64,000 nt of DNA from Pseudomonas sp. Fl4BN1 (GCF_009908285.1 NZ_JAAARM010000010.1:1-64000), one strand, 5' to 3'. Numbered from the stretch's first letter, positions 44,201 to 51,978 are shown. The notes: generated by a model from the letters alone, not told the origin. Numbers and translations are program-made.

Positions 44201-45432
44201 GTGCTGACGGCGCCGGCCACGGGGGGCAGACCATTGATCAGCAGGCTGTAGGCGCGTGAGCCGGTGGCGCTGTTGGCATCGGTGGCGGTGATGGTCAGGT
44301 TGAAGGTGCCACTGGCGCTCGGCGTGCCACTGATCAGGCCGCTGGTATTCAGGCTCATGCCGGTCGGCAGGGCGCCGGAAGTGACGGCGTAGCTGTAGGG
44401 CGCGGTACCACCGGAGGTGCTGAGGTTCTGGCTATAGGTGGTGCCTTGAGTGCCGCTGGGCAGTGTGGTCGGGCTGAGGTTAATCGTCGGCGCGCTGACG
44501 GTAATGGTCACCGTGGCCGGGCTTGAAGTGCCACTGGCATTGGTGGCGGTATAGGCAAAGGTGTCGCTGCCCGAATAGCCGGCTGTCGGTGTGTAGATGA
44601 TGTTGGTGCCACTGGCGGTAGCGGTGCCATGGCTGGCCGCAGTGGACACGGCCACACTGCTGGCGGCGCCGCCACTGAGGCTCAGGGTAATGGGGTTGGC
44701 GCTGCTGTTGGCAGCGACCGTGGCACTGACCGGGCCGGCGGTAGGGGCAGGCACTGTGTAGGTATAACCGTTGGTCAGGGGCACGCTGCCATTGGGCGTG
44801 GTGACTACCACGTTGACCGGGCCGGCGGCATGGGCCGGGGTGGTAGCGGTGATGCTGGTGGCGTTGGTGATGCTGTAGCTGGTGGCCGCCACGCCGCCGA
44901 AAGTGACGGCGGTGGCGCCGTTCAGGTTGGTCCCGGTCAGTACCACCGAGGTGGCGCCGGCGGTGCTGCCGGAGTTGGGCGCCACCGAGGTCAGGGTCGG
45001 CGGGCTGCCCGCACTCACCACCAGGGTGTAAGTGGCGATACCGGCCTGGTTCAGGCCGTCATTCAGGGACACGGCGAAGGTGTAGGTACCGGCCGTGGTC
45101 GGTGAACCGGACAGGGTCGTGGTGGCGCTGCGGGGCGAATAACCGAGGGTCAGCCCCGGCGGCAGGCAGATCTGCGTGCCGTCATAGCTCGGATCGTCGA
45201 TGTTACATTCGTACCAGCCGTCCAGAGGCAACGCGCCCCCTGTGGCGGTGATGGTGACGCTCATGAACTGGTTCACCGCCACCGGTGTCAGGGTGGTGCC
45301 CGTGGCCGGAGAGACAATCACCGGGCGTGCTGCCATCGCCTGGCTGGCCAGGGTCATCGCACAGAACAGCAGAAACAGCGAGACCAGTCTTTTTGCCAGC
45401 CAGCGACCTGAGGTGGTGAACGGTGTTCTCAT
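41263..45432 (-). CDS. Autotransporter with Ig-like / He_PIG repeat passenger
   Basis: 1389 residues from ATG 45432 (AGGAAG six bases before). Signal peptide 1-34 ('LVSLFLLFCAMTLASQAMA'). Residues about 35-140 are an Ig-like module; 145-230 an IPT/TIG module ('LTSVAPNSGSTAGATSVVLTG'). Residues 231 to about 925 are four tandem 174-residue units, each a cadherin/Big-like half ('YTPTAGYSGSDTFAYTATN') plus a He_PIG half ('ALPTGMSLNTSGLISGTPSA'). A charged helical linker with Cys ('MKCDRTSFNASLRKQGQDV') follows, and the last 280 or so residues form an autotransporter barrel ending 'IGLNGKF'. A surface adhesin is likely. Most type V passengers are beta-helices, so an Ig-like passenger is less usual. 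The gene is in the same orientation as, and downstream of, the tail-collar genes. Confidence 0.88.
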   Translation of the reverse strand: MRTPFTTSGRWLAKRLVSLFLLFCAMTLASQAMAARPVIVSPATGTTLTPVAVNQFMSVTITATGGALPLDGWYECNIDDPSYDGTQICLPPGLTLGYSPRSATTTLSGSPTTAGTYTFAVSLNDGLNQAGIATYTLVVSAGSPPTLTSVAPNSGSTAGATSVVLTGTNLNGATAVTFGGVAATSYSITNATSITATTPAHAAGPVNVVVTTPNGSVPLTNGYTYTVPAPTAGPVSATVAANSSANPITLSLSGGAASSVAVSTAASHGTATASGTNIIYTPTAGYSGSDTFAYTATNASGTSSPATVTITVSAPTINLSPTTLPSGTQGTTYSQNLSTSGGTAPYSYAVTSGALPTGMSLNTSGLISGTPSASGTFNLTITATDANSATGSRAYSLLINGLPPVAGAVSTTVAANSSANPITLNLSGGAATSVAVSTAAAHGTATASGTTISYTPTAGYSGSDTFAYTATNANGTSGPATVTITVSAPTINLSPTTLPSGTQGTAYSQNLSTSGGTAPYSYAVTSGALPTGMSLSASGLISGTPSASGTFNLTITATDANSATGSRAYSLLINGLPPVASAVSTTVAANSSTNPITLILSGGAASSVAVASAASHGSATASGTSITYTPTVGFAGTDSFTYTATNASGTSSPATVSITVTAPSISVTPGSLSGGTLGNAYSATISASGGTAPYSYAVSAGALPTGLTLSPTGSLSGTPTAIGSFAFTLRATDANNFTGTQAYNLTISGVPPIASAVSTTVAANSGANPITLNLSGGAATSVAVASAASHGSATASGTSISYTPTAGFSGSDSFTYTATNISGTSGPATVSITVSAPSLAVTPASLGAGTAGSAYSATLSVSGGTAPYSYSISSGSLPAGLSLNTTSGLISGTPTTSGTSNLTITATDTNGATGTKAYSITIAAVAITVPASSQILAAGQSATVDLTQGATGGPFTQATLASVTPASAGRAMMISRFSMRFIPSAAFAGTAIVSFSLQNGSGSSAASTVSFMIQERPDPTKDAEVIGLLNAQTRAAERFASTQMDNFNRRMEQLHQMKCDRTSFNASLRKQGQDVPLGEIAKAVQNQLGDSAHKTEQEQREAAAAEQDECKQQALAFWSDGFVNVGSTHARGARDNSFTTMGLSAGADYRLSPSVIAGIGIGYGNDRSDIGSNKTRSDADAIGIATYLSLNLAPQVFIDGLLGYNRISFDSRRYITGSTNDYARGSRDADQLFASLTASYEYRQGPLSLTPYSRLNASSTRLDAFRESGGGLYGLSYDEQSQQNFTSYLGLRSGYDFMTRVGRMTPKVGLAWGHNFNTTSDYKMRYTDQGDEGLLYRLKPDSQDSDFADLDLGLDFDLGRAWQLGVSYKTALGSDERSDMFRIGLNGKF
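42658..44742 (-). repeat. Four tandem 522-bp units in the autotransporter gene
   Basis: Units start at about 44742, 44220, 43698 and 43176 on the minus strand. Units 1 and 2 are almost identical in DNA over long stretches: for instance 43681-43800 and 44203-44322 differ at very few bases at an offset of exactly 522. Units 3 and 4 are more diverged, especially in the He_PIG half. The near-identity of units 1 and 2 points to recent expansion or conversion, so copy number may vary among strains. Confidence 0.85.
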
Positions 45433-45607
45433 TGGGGCTTCCTGCCATACGGCTACTGTTGTGAGCGTGTCCTGCTCCGTTGCGGGGCTGCGCACCGATG
45501 GAACCAAAAAGGCTGACGCCAGTGGCTCCTGCGCTTGAATGTCATCTCGGGCTCAGAGGTGGCGCAGCGTCAGGGGTCCGCTGGTGTGCCGCCCAGGTGC
45601 TTGGGTT

Positions 45608-46159
45608 TCATGCTTCCAGGGCTTCCTTGTGCGGCGGCAGGGACCGGCCCACCGGCCGCTGCATCGGGGTATAGGGGCCGGCTTCGCCACAGACCTGAAA
45701 GCCCAGGCGCTCATACAGGCGCCGGGCCGGGCTGCTGTGTTCGACGCTCAGGTGGCAGGCCAGGCCCTGGCTGTCGGCCAGGTGCAGGACCGCGTGCAGC
45801 AAGCGGCTGCCAATTCCCCGGCCTTGCCACTGCGGCAGCAGGGCGATGTCGACGATGCGCACGGCGCTCGGGTCCTGGTCCACGCACAGACGGCCAATCG
45901 CAGTCCCCGCGTAGTCGACGATGAGAAAGGCCGCCTCCGGGTAATGCTGGTGGTAATGGCTGCGCTGCAGCTGTTCCTGGGACAGCAGGAACGCCCGGCG
46001 CTGCGCGTCGCTCCAGCCGGGCACGGCACTGACTTCGGCCCAGCGCCGCGACAGGTAAAGGTCGCCGAGCAGGGCCTGGTCATTGCCGGTCTGCAGGCGC
46101 AGACCGGGGTCGCTGCCCAGTGGCAGCATGGATAAAAGACCGCTGGAGACGTGCGTCAT
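45608..46159 (-). CDS. GNAT-family N-acetyltransferase
   Basis: 183 residues from ATG 46159, which overlaps the stop of the preceding collar gene (TGATG). Acetyl-CoA site: 'LLPQWQGRGIGSRLLHAVL' with the Q-x-x-G-x-G loop, followed by 'LSVEHSSPARRLYERLGFQVCG', the typical GNAT C-terminal strand and helix. The translational coupling suggests it modifies one of the collar proteins or a protein exported with them, but it could acetylate an unrelated small molecule. Confidence 0.85.
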   Translation of the reverse strand: MTHVSSGLLSMLPLGSDPGLRLQTGNDQALLGDLYLSRRWAEVSAVPGWSDAQRRAFLLSQEQLQRSHYHQHYPEAAFLIVDYAGTAIGRLCVDQDPSAVRIVDIALLPQWQGRGIGSRLLHAVLHLADSQGLACHLSVEHSSPARRLYERLGFQVCGEAGPYTPMQRPVGRSLPPHKEALEA

Positions 46160-46710
46160 CAATATTTCATCGGGTACTCGCCATTGAGGCAGATGCAGTA
46201 GGCCAGGGTCAGGAACGGCTGCATGGTGTTGCGTATCGTGCCGCCCGCTGCGCTGGGGATACCCGCCGAAGTCAGGGTGCCGGGGGCCAGCGACGGGCTG
46301 CTGGCAGTCGGTGCAATGGTGCTGTACAGGTGCACGTTGCGCGGCTGCGCCAGGTAGGTCGCAGCGCTGGGCAGGTCCACCGCGGAGGTGTTGTCGGTGC
46401 CGTCCCTGGCCTGCATTGCGTGGGTGTGTCCGGAGAAGTTGGCCGGCAGCATTTTCACCGCGTCGGCACCGTCCGTATCGCCTATCGACCTGTACGTCAG
46501 GTTCACGCCGCCCCCGGCGCCCATGGCCACCCGGCCATTGAGATTGGGCAACATGAAGTCCCTTCCCGGGTTGCCGCCATAGAGGTTGCCAATGATCGAG
46601 TAGAGGGCGGGGAACTGTTGCGTCAGCAGCACCGAGCCATCGCAATAGGCCCAGTTCTGTGGTGCGTAATTGTAGGGGAATAGCCTGATCTCGCCGGTGA
46701 ATGCATCCAT
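46159..46710 (-). CDS. Tail-collar domain protein (MdpB-like), paralogue 3
   Basis: 183 residues. N-terminal 'TGEIRLFPYNYAPQNWAYCDGSVLL' in pieces is the tail-collar signature, followed by 'YGGNPGRDFMLPNLNGRVAMG' and the C-terminal strand 'LAYCICLNGEYPMKY'. The family groups short phage-tail-fibre-like proteins and the so-called microcystin-dependent proteins; it has no phage neighbours here. Third of three paralogues in a leftward operon, coupled to the GNAT gene. Confidence 0.85.
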   Translation of the reverse strand: MDAFTGEIRLFPYNYAPQNWAYCDGSVLLTQQFPALYSIIGNLYGGNPGRDFMLPNLNGRVAMGAGGGVNLTYRSIGDTDGADAVKMLPANFSGHTHAMQARDGTDNTSAVDLPSAATYLAQPRNVHLYSTIAPTASSPSLAPGTLTSAGIPSAAGGTIRNTMQPFLTLAYCICLNGEYPMKY

Positions 46711-46745
46711 GATCGCTCAGTCCAGAATGAAGTAATGGGGAAAGA

Positions 46746-47312
46746 CTAAGGCCGTGTCGGGAAGACGCCCGACAGGCAGATGATGTAGTTGATGGCCAGC
46801 GATCCCATCATGTTGTTATGGGCCAGGGGGGCTTTTTGCGCCGGTACCAGGGCCTCGGAGAGAAACAGCGGGCTCAGGCTGACCGGGCTGGTTGCCTGGG
46901 TGCTGTACAGCCCCTTGATCACGCCGGCACTGGCGAACTCACCGAAGGTCTGGCTCTTGGGCGCGGCGGGCGGATTGGGGGTGGCCGAGGTCGCCGGGTT
47001 CTTGCTGACGATGAATACATGGCTATGCGCAGGGGTGTTGGCGGCGGTCATGGTCACGGTTTCGCTGCCCGTGGTCGCCCCCAGGGTCCTGAGCCTGAGC
47101 CCGGCGCCTTGTCCTTGGCCGACGGGGACCCGCCCGCGATAGTCCGGCAGGCCGAAAGTGGTGACACCGTTGCCACCGTAGGTGGTGCCTAGCACGACGA
47201 ACAAGGCCTCGTTGCTTTGAACTTGCAGCAAGCTTCCGTCACAGATGGCCCAGCCTCGCGGCGGATAATCACCTGCGAACATACGGATCTCGCCGAGGAA
47301 TGCTTCAGACAT
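46746..47312 (-). CDS. Tail-collar domain protein (MdpB-like), paralogue 2
   Basis: 188 residues from ATG 47312 (AAGGAA seven bases before). 'LGEIRMFAGDYPPRGWAICDG', 'TTYGGNGVTTFGLPDYRGRVPVG' (in pieces) and 'INYIICLSGVFPTRP' mark the collar family, with 'NTPAHSHVFIVSKNPA' as the conserved His-rich turn. The protein is about the same size as its two neighbours, and the middle part differs most, as if each protein binds a different partner. No signal peptide is seen. Confidence 0.86.
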   Translation of the reverse strand: MSEAFLGEIRMFAGDYPPRGWAICDGSLLQVQSNEALFVVLGTTYGGNGVTTFGLPDYRGRVPVGQGQGAGLRLRTLGATTGSETVTMTAANTPAHSHVFIVSKNPATSATPNPPAAPKSQTFGEFASAGVIKGLYSTQATSPVSLSPLFLSEALVPAQKAPLAHNNMMGSLAINYIICLSGVFPTRP

Positions 47313-47347
47313 ATCAGTTTCCTTGCTTGAGGGTCTGTAGGGGGTGG

Positions 47348-47905
47348 CTACGGGCGTGGCGGATAGACGCCGCTGGTGGCAATGCAGAAACAACCGACAA
47401 TCGAAGGCTGCATGTTTTCCATGGGCAGGCCCTGAGTGGGCAGCACCGAGCTGGTGTTCAGGCCAACGAGGTCGGTGGGTGGGGTCGTGGTGTTGGCGGC
47501 CACATAGGTGGGCTTGAACACCGCTCCAGCGGAGTTCGAACTGATCGCCGGAATGCCGCCTGACGGGCCCGTGGTGCCAGCAGCGTCCGCGACATAGGCG
47601 GTATGGGTATGGGCTGGTAGCGCGTCGGGGCCCAGCGTCACCGTTTCGGTGCCCTTGGTGCTGGCCAGGGGGTGTACTTCGATGAACGGATTGGTGGAGG
47701 CCACCGTGTTCACCCCCAGGGCTACTCGTCCGCGCAGGTCGGGCAGGCCGAAGGTGGTGCTGCCATTACCGCCAAAGCGAGTGCCCAGCAGGGAGGCCAG
47801 GGCGACATATTGTTGGAAGGGTAGAAGCTGGCCCTCGCAAACCAGCCAGCCTTGCGGAGCCCAGCCCCAAGGGAACAGGCGAATTTCACCGACAAAGGGA
47901 TCCAT
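47348..47905 (-). CDS. Tail-collar domain protein (MdpB-like), paralogue 1
   Basis: 185 residues from ATG 47905, with a strong GGAGGAAAG site. 'VGEIRLFPWGWAPQGWLVCEG', 'LGTRFGGNGSTTFGLPDLRGRV' (pieces) and the ending 'CIATSGVYPPRP' are the family marks; 'DALPAHTHTAYVADAAG' is the His-rich turn. First gene of the leftward operon of three collar genes and a GNAT gene, behind an AT-rich upstream region with a sigma-70-like promoter. Confidence 0.87.
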   Translation of the reverse strand: MDPFVGEIRLFPWGWAPQGWLVCEGQLLPFQQYVALASLLGTRFGGNGSTTFGLPDLRGRVALGVNTVASTNPFIEVHPLASTKGTETVTLGPDALPAHTHTAYVADAAGTTGPSGGIPAISSNSAGAVFKPTYVAANTTTPPTDLVGLNTSSVLPTQGLPMENMQPSIVGCFCIATSGVYPPRP

Positions 47906-48005
47906 GTTCTTTCCTCCATGAAAAAAGTTGGCGCCAGAAAGTTGTTTCCCCTTGGTTGGGGACGGCGCTGTTCGCACAATAAACAAAATTTAATTTAGTG
48001 CGCAA

Positions 48006-48033
48006 ATACTATTTTTTACAACTAGTCTCGCAA
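48006..48033 (-). promoter_or_regulatory. Sigma-70-like promoter for the collar operon
   Basis: On the minus strand, TTGCGA (48033-48028) and TAGTAT (48011-48006) are 16 bases apart, about 100 bases before the first collar gene. The spacer contains an A-run. Predicted from hexamers only. Confidence 0.5.
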
Positions 48034-48771
48034 CTACTGAAGCCTCTTGGTGGTTGCCTGGGCGCATTGCTTTCGAATGTCTTTGACGGTAACAAAAAGT
48101 CCATCTTTATCGGTAACACTCGACTAGGTAAACGGTTTTGGAATGCTATGTGAAGCGCCGGGCCTGAACTTTTTCTTGAGGGTGGCACGGCTTTTTTTTT
48201 CATAAGTCAACAGAACATGGTCATAGCCTAGACCATATTTTTACATTGGTCGGTTGCCTCGCTGAATGGTCCCCGGGGCGGCCCTGTAGAGGCCGCTGTG
48301 GCCTGTATTGGTTAGGTACAAGGTCGATGCCGGCGGGCTTTTCCGGTGCAGCTGGCTGTCCCTTGGGGGGGCGCTGGCGAGCCCGGACATCGCTCGCGGC
48401 CGCTGGCCAGAGCTCTTGGTGTTTGTGTCGGGAGTATTACAACGTCGACTGGGTGATCTGGAACAAGTTTTGTGGGGTTTTTTACAAGTGGCCTGGGTGG
48501 CCGTCGTCGGCCTGGCAAGGAAGTAGTTCCTGATGCTCTTAAGTTGCCCCAGTGAAAAAATATTAGGGCACTAACGAGTTGCCAGAAAAGTGCCTTTTAC
48601 TGCTTCTAAAGTATGAGTTTCATGGGTGTTTTTAGAGCAGTCGAATGGGTGTTACCTGAATTCCCTCGGGTTGTTACCGGGGGTATAAGTTATTCCCAAC
48701 TAAGGTGATAGGGTATTTCTTGGGGGCACGAAGTTTTGCTGTAGGACGCAGAGGTGGAAGGCGGGGCAGGT

Positions 48772-48824
48772 GCCGTGCCGACAAGGCACGGCGAGGGAGT
48801 TGCAGCTTGCCGCTGCAGCTCCCT
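48772..48824 (-). terminator. Double hairpin after the LivK-like gene
   Basis: On leaving the leftward gene the transcript meets a 13-bp stem (48794-48806 with 48812-48824, one G-T wobble pair, loop TTGCC) and then an 8-bp stem GCCGTGCC/GGCACGGC (48772-48792). No T-run follows. Confidence 0.6.
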
Positions 48825-48834
48825 GGGCAATGAC

Positions 48835-49968
48835 TCAGAGCCCGGCGTTTTCTCCAGCCACGCTCTTCGGCTTGCCGTAATGCCACTCATAGACCACGAA
48901 CTTGAAGTCCTTGAGGTCGCCTTTCTCGTCGAAGCTCAAATCACCGGTGGGGGTCTTGAAGGTGCCCTTGTGGATCGCCTCGGCAACTTTCTCCGGGTCT
49001 TCGCTCTTCGCCGCGGCAATGCCCCCGGCAATCACTTCCACTGCCGAGTAGGACGGCAGCACGAACGGGCCGCTGGGGTTTTCCTTCTTGGCTTCGAAGG
49101 CTTCCACCAGGGCTTTGTTGGCCGGGTCCTGGTCGAAGGATTTCGGCAAGGTCACCAGCATGCCTTCCGAGGCGTCCTTGGCGATTTGCGAGATCGAATC
49201 ATTACCCACGCCTTCCGGGCCCATGAAGCGCGCGGTCAGGCCCTTTTCCTTGGCCTGGCGCAGCAGCAGGCCCATTTCCGGGTGGTAGCCGCCGAAGTAC
49301 ACGAAGTCGACATTGGCCTGCTTGAGCTTGGCCAGGATCGACGAGTAGTCGCGTTCGCCGACGTTGATCCCTTCGAACATCGCGACCTTGATGCCTTCCT
49401 TGCCGAGGATCTCCTTGACTGAGCTGGCGATACCTTCACCGTATTGCTGCTTGTCGTGCAGCACCGCGACGTTGGTCGGCTTCAGACCGACGATGTAGCG
49501 CGCCGCCGCCGGGCCTTGGGCGTTGTCCAGGCCGATGGTGCGGAACACCATCTTGTAGCCCCGGGCGGTCAGCTCGGGGCTGGTGGCGGCTGGGGTGATC
49601 ATCACAATGCCTTCGTCTTCGTAGATGTCCGACGCCGGCTGGGTGGAGCTGGAGCACAGGTGCCCGACCACGAACTTGACGCCGTCGTTGACCACCTTGT
49701 TGGCCACGGCTACCGCCTGCTTGGGGTCGCAGGCATCGTCGTATTCCACAGCCACCAGTTGCTTGCCGTCGACGCCACCCTTGGCGTTGATCTGCTCGAT
49801 GGCCATGCGCGCGCCGCTGAACTGCATGTCACCGTATTGCGCCACCGGGCCGGTCTTGGCCCCGGCGATGCCGATCCGGATGCTGTCGGCTGCCAGGGAA
49901 TGGCAAGCCAGGCCGGCAAGGATCATGGCGCTGAGCAGTTGGGTGGCTTTGTTATTGATACGACTCAT
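48835..49968 (-). CDS. Branched-chain amino acid ABC transporter substrate-binding protein
   Basis: 377 residues from ATG 49968; GTG 49980 is possible. Signal peptide ends near 'ACHSLAADS'. The mature protein has LivK/BraC marks: 'IRIGIAGAKTGPVAQYGDMQFSGA', 'VVGHLCSSSTQPASDIYEDEG' (with the Cys pair of this family) and 'MVFRTIGLDNAQGPAAARYI', in pieces. It would bind Leu, Ile, Val or Ala in the periplasm. No permease or ATPase gene is beside it, so it must work with a transporter encoded elsewhere. The next gene upstream on the same strand is methionine gamma-lyase. Confidence 0.9.
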   Translation of the reverse strand: MSRINNKATQLLSAMILAGLACHSLAADSIRIGIAGAKTGPVAQYGDMQFSGARMAIEQINAKGGVDGKQLVAVEYDDACDPKQAVAVANKVVNDGVKFVVGHLCSSSTQPASDIYEDEGIVMITPAATSPELTARGYKMVFRTIGLDNAQGPAAARYIVGLKPTNVAVLHDKQQYGEGIASSVKEILGKEGIKVAMFEGINVGERDYSSILAKLKQANVDFVYFGGYHPEMGLLLRQAKEKGLTARFMGPEGVGNDSISQIAKDASEGMLVTLPKSFDQDPANKALVEAFEAKKENPSGPFVLPSYSAVEVIAGGIAAAKSEDPEKVAEAIHKGTFKTPTGDLSFDEKGDLKDFKFVVYEWHYGKPKSVAGENAGL

Positions 49969-50112
49969 GGGTTGTTCCACTCCTGTGGGTAACGATTCAA
50001 AGGGTATTGCGGGTGTTGCAGGTGTTGCGTAGATGCTGGCGGCGTCGCACGCAGCGCCGCAGCGGCAACTCGGGGTTGTAGACCGGGTAGGCCACGACGG
50101 TGCTGACCCAGC

Positions 50113-51372
50113 TCAAGGAAGGGCCTTGCCGATTCTGGCCACGGCCTCAAGGGCGGGTAGCGTTGCGGCCGGTTTGGTGCAGGCAGCCAGAGCCTGGGCG
50201 ATGTCGGCCAGCAGATCGGTGATGTCTTCCAGGCCCACCGAGAGGCGCACCAGGCCTTCGGCAATGCCGTGTTCGGCGCGCTCTTGGGCGGTATAGGTGG
50301 AATGGGTCATGCTCGCCGGGTGCTGGGCCAGGGACTCGGCGTCCCCCAGGCTGACAGCCCGGCTGAACAGGCCCAGGGCATTGATGAAGCGGATGCCGGT
50401 GGCCAGGCCACCCTTGAGTTCAAAGGCGATCATGCCTCCGGACGATTTCATCTGCTGCGCGGCCAGCGCGTATTGGGCGAACGAGGGCAGGCCGGGGTAG
50501 GCCACCCAGGCCACGGCCGGGTGATCCTGCAGGTACTGGGCGATGACCAGGGCATTGCTGCAATGGCGATCCATGCGCAGCGCCAGGGTCTTGATTCCGC
50601 GCATCAGCAGGAACGCGTCCTGGGGCGACAGCACGGCACCGGTCAGGTCCTTCAAGCCTTGCAGGCGGATCCGCTGGGCCAGCGCCTGGCGGGTGACCAC
50701 GATGCCGGCGATGATATCGCCGTGGCCACTGAGGTACTTGGTGGCCGAATGCAGCACCAGGTCGGCCCCCAGCTCCAGCGGGCGTTGCAGGTAGGGGGTG
50801 CAATAGGTGTTGTCCACCGCCAGGATCACATTGGGGTGCTGGCGGGCGATTTCGGCCACGGCGGCAATGTCCACCAACTGCATGTTGGGATTGGCCGGGG
50901 ACTCGAAGTAGATCATCCGTGTGCTGGGGCCAATGGCGGCGCGCAGGTTGCCCAGGTCGGTCATGTCCACATGGCTGACCTTGACCCCGAACTCGGCGAG
51001 GCCGTGGTGCAACAGGGCGAAGGTGCAGCCGTACAAGGTACGGCCGACGATGATCTCGTCGCCGGGGCGCAGCAGGGTCCAGAAGGTCGCGGCGATCGCC
51101 CCCATGCCGGAGCCGAAGGCCACCGCCGCTTCGCCGTTTTCCAGGGCCGCCATGCGTGCCTCGAGCAACGCCAGGGTCGGGTTGCCGATGCGGGTGTAGA
51201 AATACCCGGGCGCTTCGCCGGCAAAGCAGCTGGCGCCGTATTCGGCGGTGGCGAAGGTGAAGGTGGATGTCAGGTAGATCGGCGGGATCAATGCACCTTG
51301 GTGCTCTTGCGGGTTGTAGCCGAAGTGGATGGCGCGGGTGGAAAAACCAAGATCATTGTTTTTATTGTTCAT
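50113..51372 (-). CDS. mdeA: Methionine gamma-lyase
   Basis: 419 residues, PLP-dependent Cys/Met metabolism family. It carries the methionine gamma-lyase signature Cys at position 116 in 'GRTLYGCTFALLHHGLAEFG' (other gamma-lyases have a different residue there), PLP lysine K212 in 'LHSATKYLSGHGDI', and 'YFYTRIGNPTLALLEARMA' around residue 57-75. It splits L-methionine to methanethiol, ammonia and 2-oxobutyrate. The whole chain closely parallels P. putida MdeA as I recall it. It is divergent from an Lrp-type regulator, the arrangement known for mdeR-mdeA. Confidence 0.93.
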   Translation of the reverse strand: MNNKNNDLGFSTRAIHFGYNPQEHQGALIPPIYLTSTFTFATAEYGASCFAGEAPGYFYTRIGNPTLALLEARMAALENGEAAVAFGSGMGAIAATFWTLLRPGDEIIVGRTLYGCTFALLHHGLAEFGVKVSHVDMTDLGNLRAAIGPSTRMIYFESPANPNMQLVDIAAVAEIARQHPNVILAVDNTYCTPYLQRPLELGADLVLHSATKYLSGHGDIIAGIVVTRQALAQRIRLQGLKDLTGAVLSPQDAFLLMRGIKTLALRMDRHCSNALVIAQYLQDHPAVAWVAYPGLPSFAQYALAAQQMKSSGGMIAFELKGGLATGIRFINALGLFSRAVSLGDAESLAQHPASMTHSTYTAQERAEHGIAEGLVRLSVGLEDITDLLADIAQALAACTKPAATLPALEAVARIGKALP

Positions 51373-51428
51373 GGCGAATACTTCCAGATTTCCTACAATG
51401 CTATGCTCAAATTCGGCGCAATAAATTT

Positions 51429-51458
51429 CAATTTTCCTGGTTTCTCAGATCAAAATTG
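51429..51458. promoter_or_regulatory. Putative Lrp-type operator between mdeA and mdeR
   Basis: CAATTTT (51429-51435) and AAAATTG (51452-51458) form an inverted repeat with 16 bases between, inside a 124-base AT-rich divergent region. Lrp/AsnC regulators bind such A/T-rich dyads. The repeat lies between the two start codons, so one site could act on both genes. A TATAAA at 51470-51475 may be the -10 of the rightward gene. Confidence 0.5.
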
Positions 51459-51496
51459 GAATAAATACCTATAAAAACAAGATAAAGAGGCAAAAT

Positions 51497-51976
51497 ATGC
51501 CCGCTGGTCTGGATCGCATCGATAGAGCCCTGTTGATCGCCCTGCAAGACAATGCCCGGCTGACCACCGCCGAGCTGGCTGACAGCGTCGCGCTGACCAC
51601 TTCGCCGTGCTGGCGCCGGGTCAAGTTGCTGGAAGAGAGCGCGGTGATCACCGGTTACCAGGCGATCCTTTCGCCCAAGGCCCTGGGGTATGGGGTGACT
51701 GCTTTTGTCAGCGTGATGATGGAGTCCCACTCCCAGGAGACGGCCCGGGCGTTCGAGCAGCGGCTGCTGGAGATTCCGCAGATCATCGCCTGCCACAACG
51801 TCTCCGGACGCTACGATTTCCTCCTCGAAATATTGGCCAAGGACCTGGAGTCCTTTGGCGAGTTTGCTCGTGAAGTGCTGCAGACCCTGCCGGCGGTGAA
51901 GGAGATCTACTCCAGCTTTTCCTTCAAGTCGGTGAAGCCGGCGCGGCTGATTCCGGTGCTGCCCCCCGCCGGCTGA
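51497..51976 (+). CDS. mdeR: Lrp/AsnC-family regulator, MdeR-like
   Basis: 159 residues. 'GLDRIDRALLIALQDNARLTTAELADSVALTTSPCWRRVKLLEESAVITGY', read in pieces across 4-54, is the Lrp helix-turn-helix; the second half is the RAM ligand-binding domain ('HNVSGRYDFLLEILAKDLESF'). AGAGG before the ATG is the ribosome-binding site. Divergent to methionine gamma-lyase and most likely its activator in response to methionine. The 3' end stops two bases before the end of the convergent LysR gene. Confidence 0.9.
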   Translation: MPAGLDRIDRALLIALQDNARLTTAELADSVALTTSPCWRRVKLLEESAVITGYQAILSPKALGYGVTAFVSVMMESHSQETARAFEQRLLEIPQIIACHNVSGRYDFLLEILAKDLESFGEFAREVLQTLPAVKEIYSSFSFKSVKPARLIPVLPPAG

Positions 51977-51978
51977 GT

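Larger units (their letters stand above)
47906..48834. promoter_or_regulatory. 929-base intergenic region, AT-rich next to the collar operon
   Basis: No gene is convincing here; the short open frames lack ribosome-binding sites and codon bias. 47920-48240 is notably AT-rich for this genome, which suggests H-NS/MvaT-type silencing. It holds a promoter (see 48006-48033), a direct repeat CGGTAAC at 48087-48093 and 48111-48117, and an inverted repeat ATGGTC/GACCAT at 48217-48236. 48250-48760 is featureless to my eye. 48772-48824 holds two hairpins that end the binding-protein gene. Confidence 0.55.
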
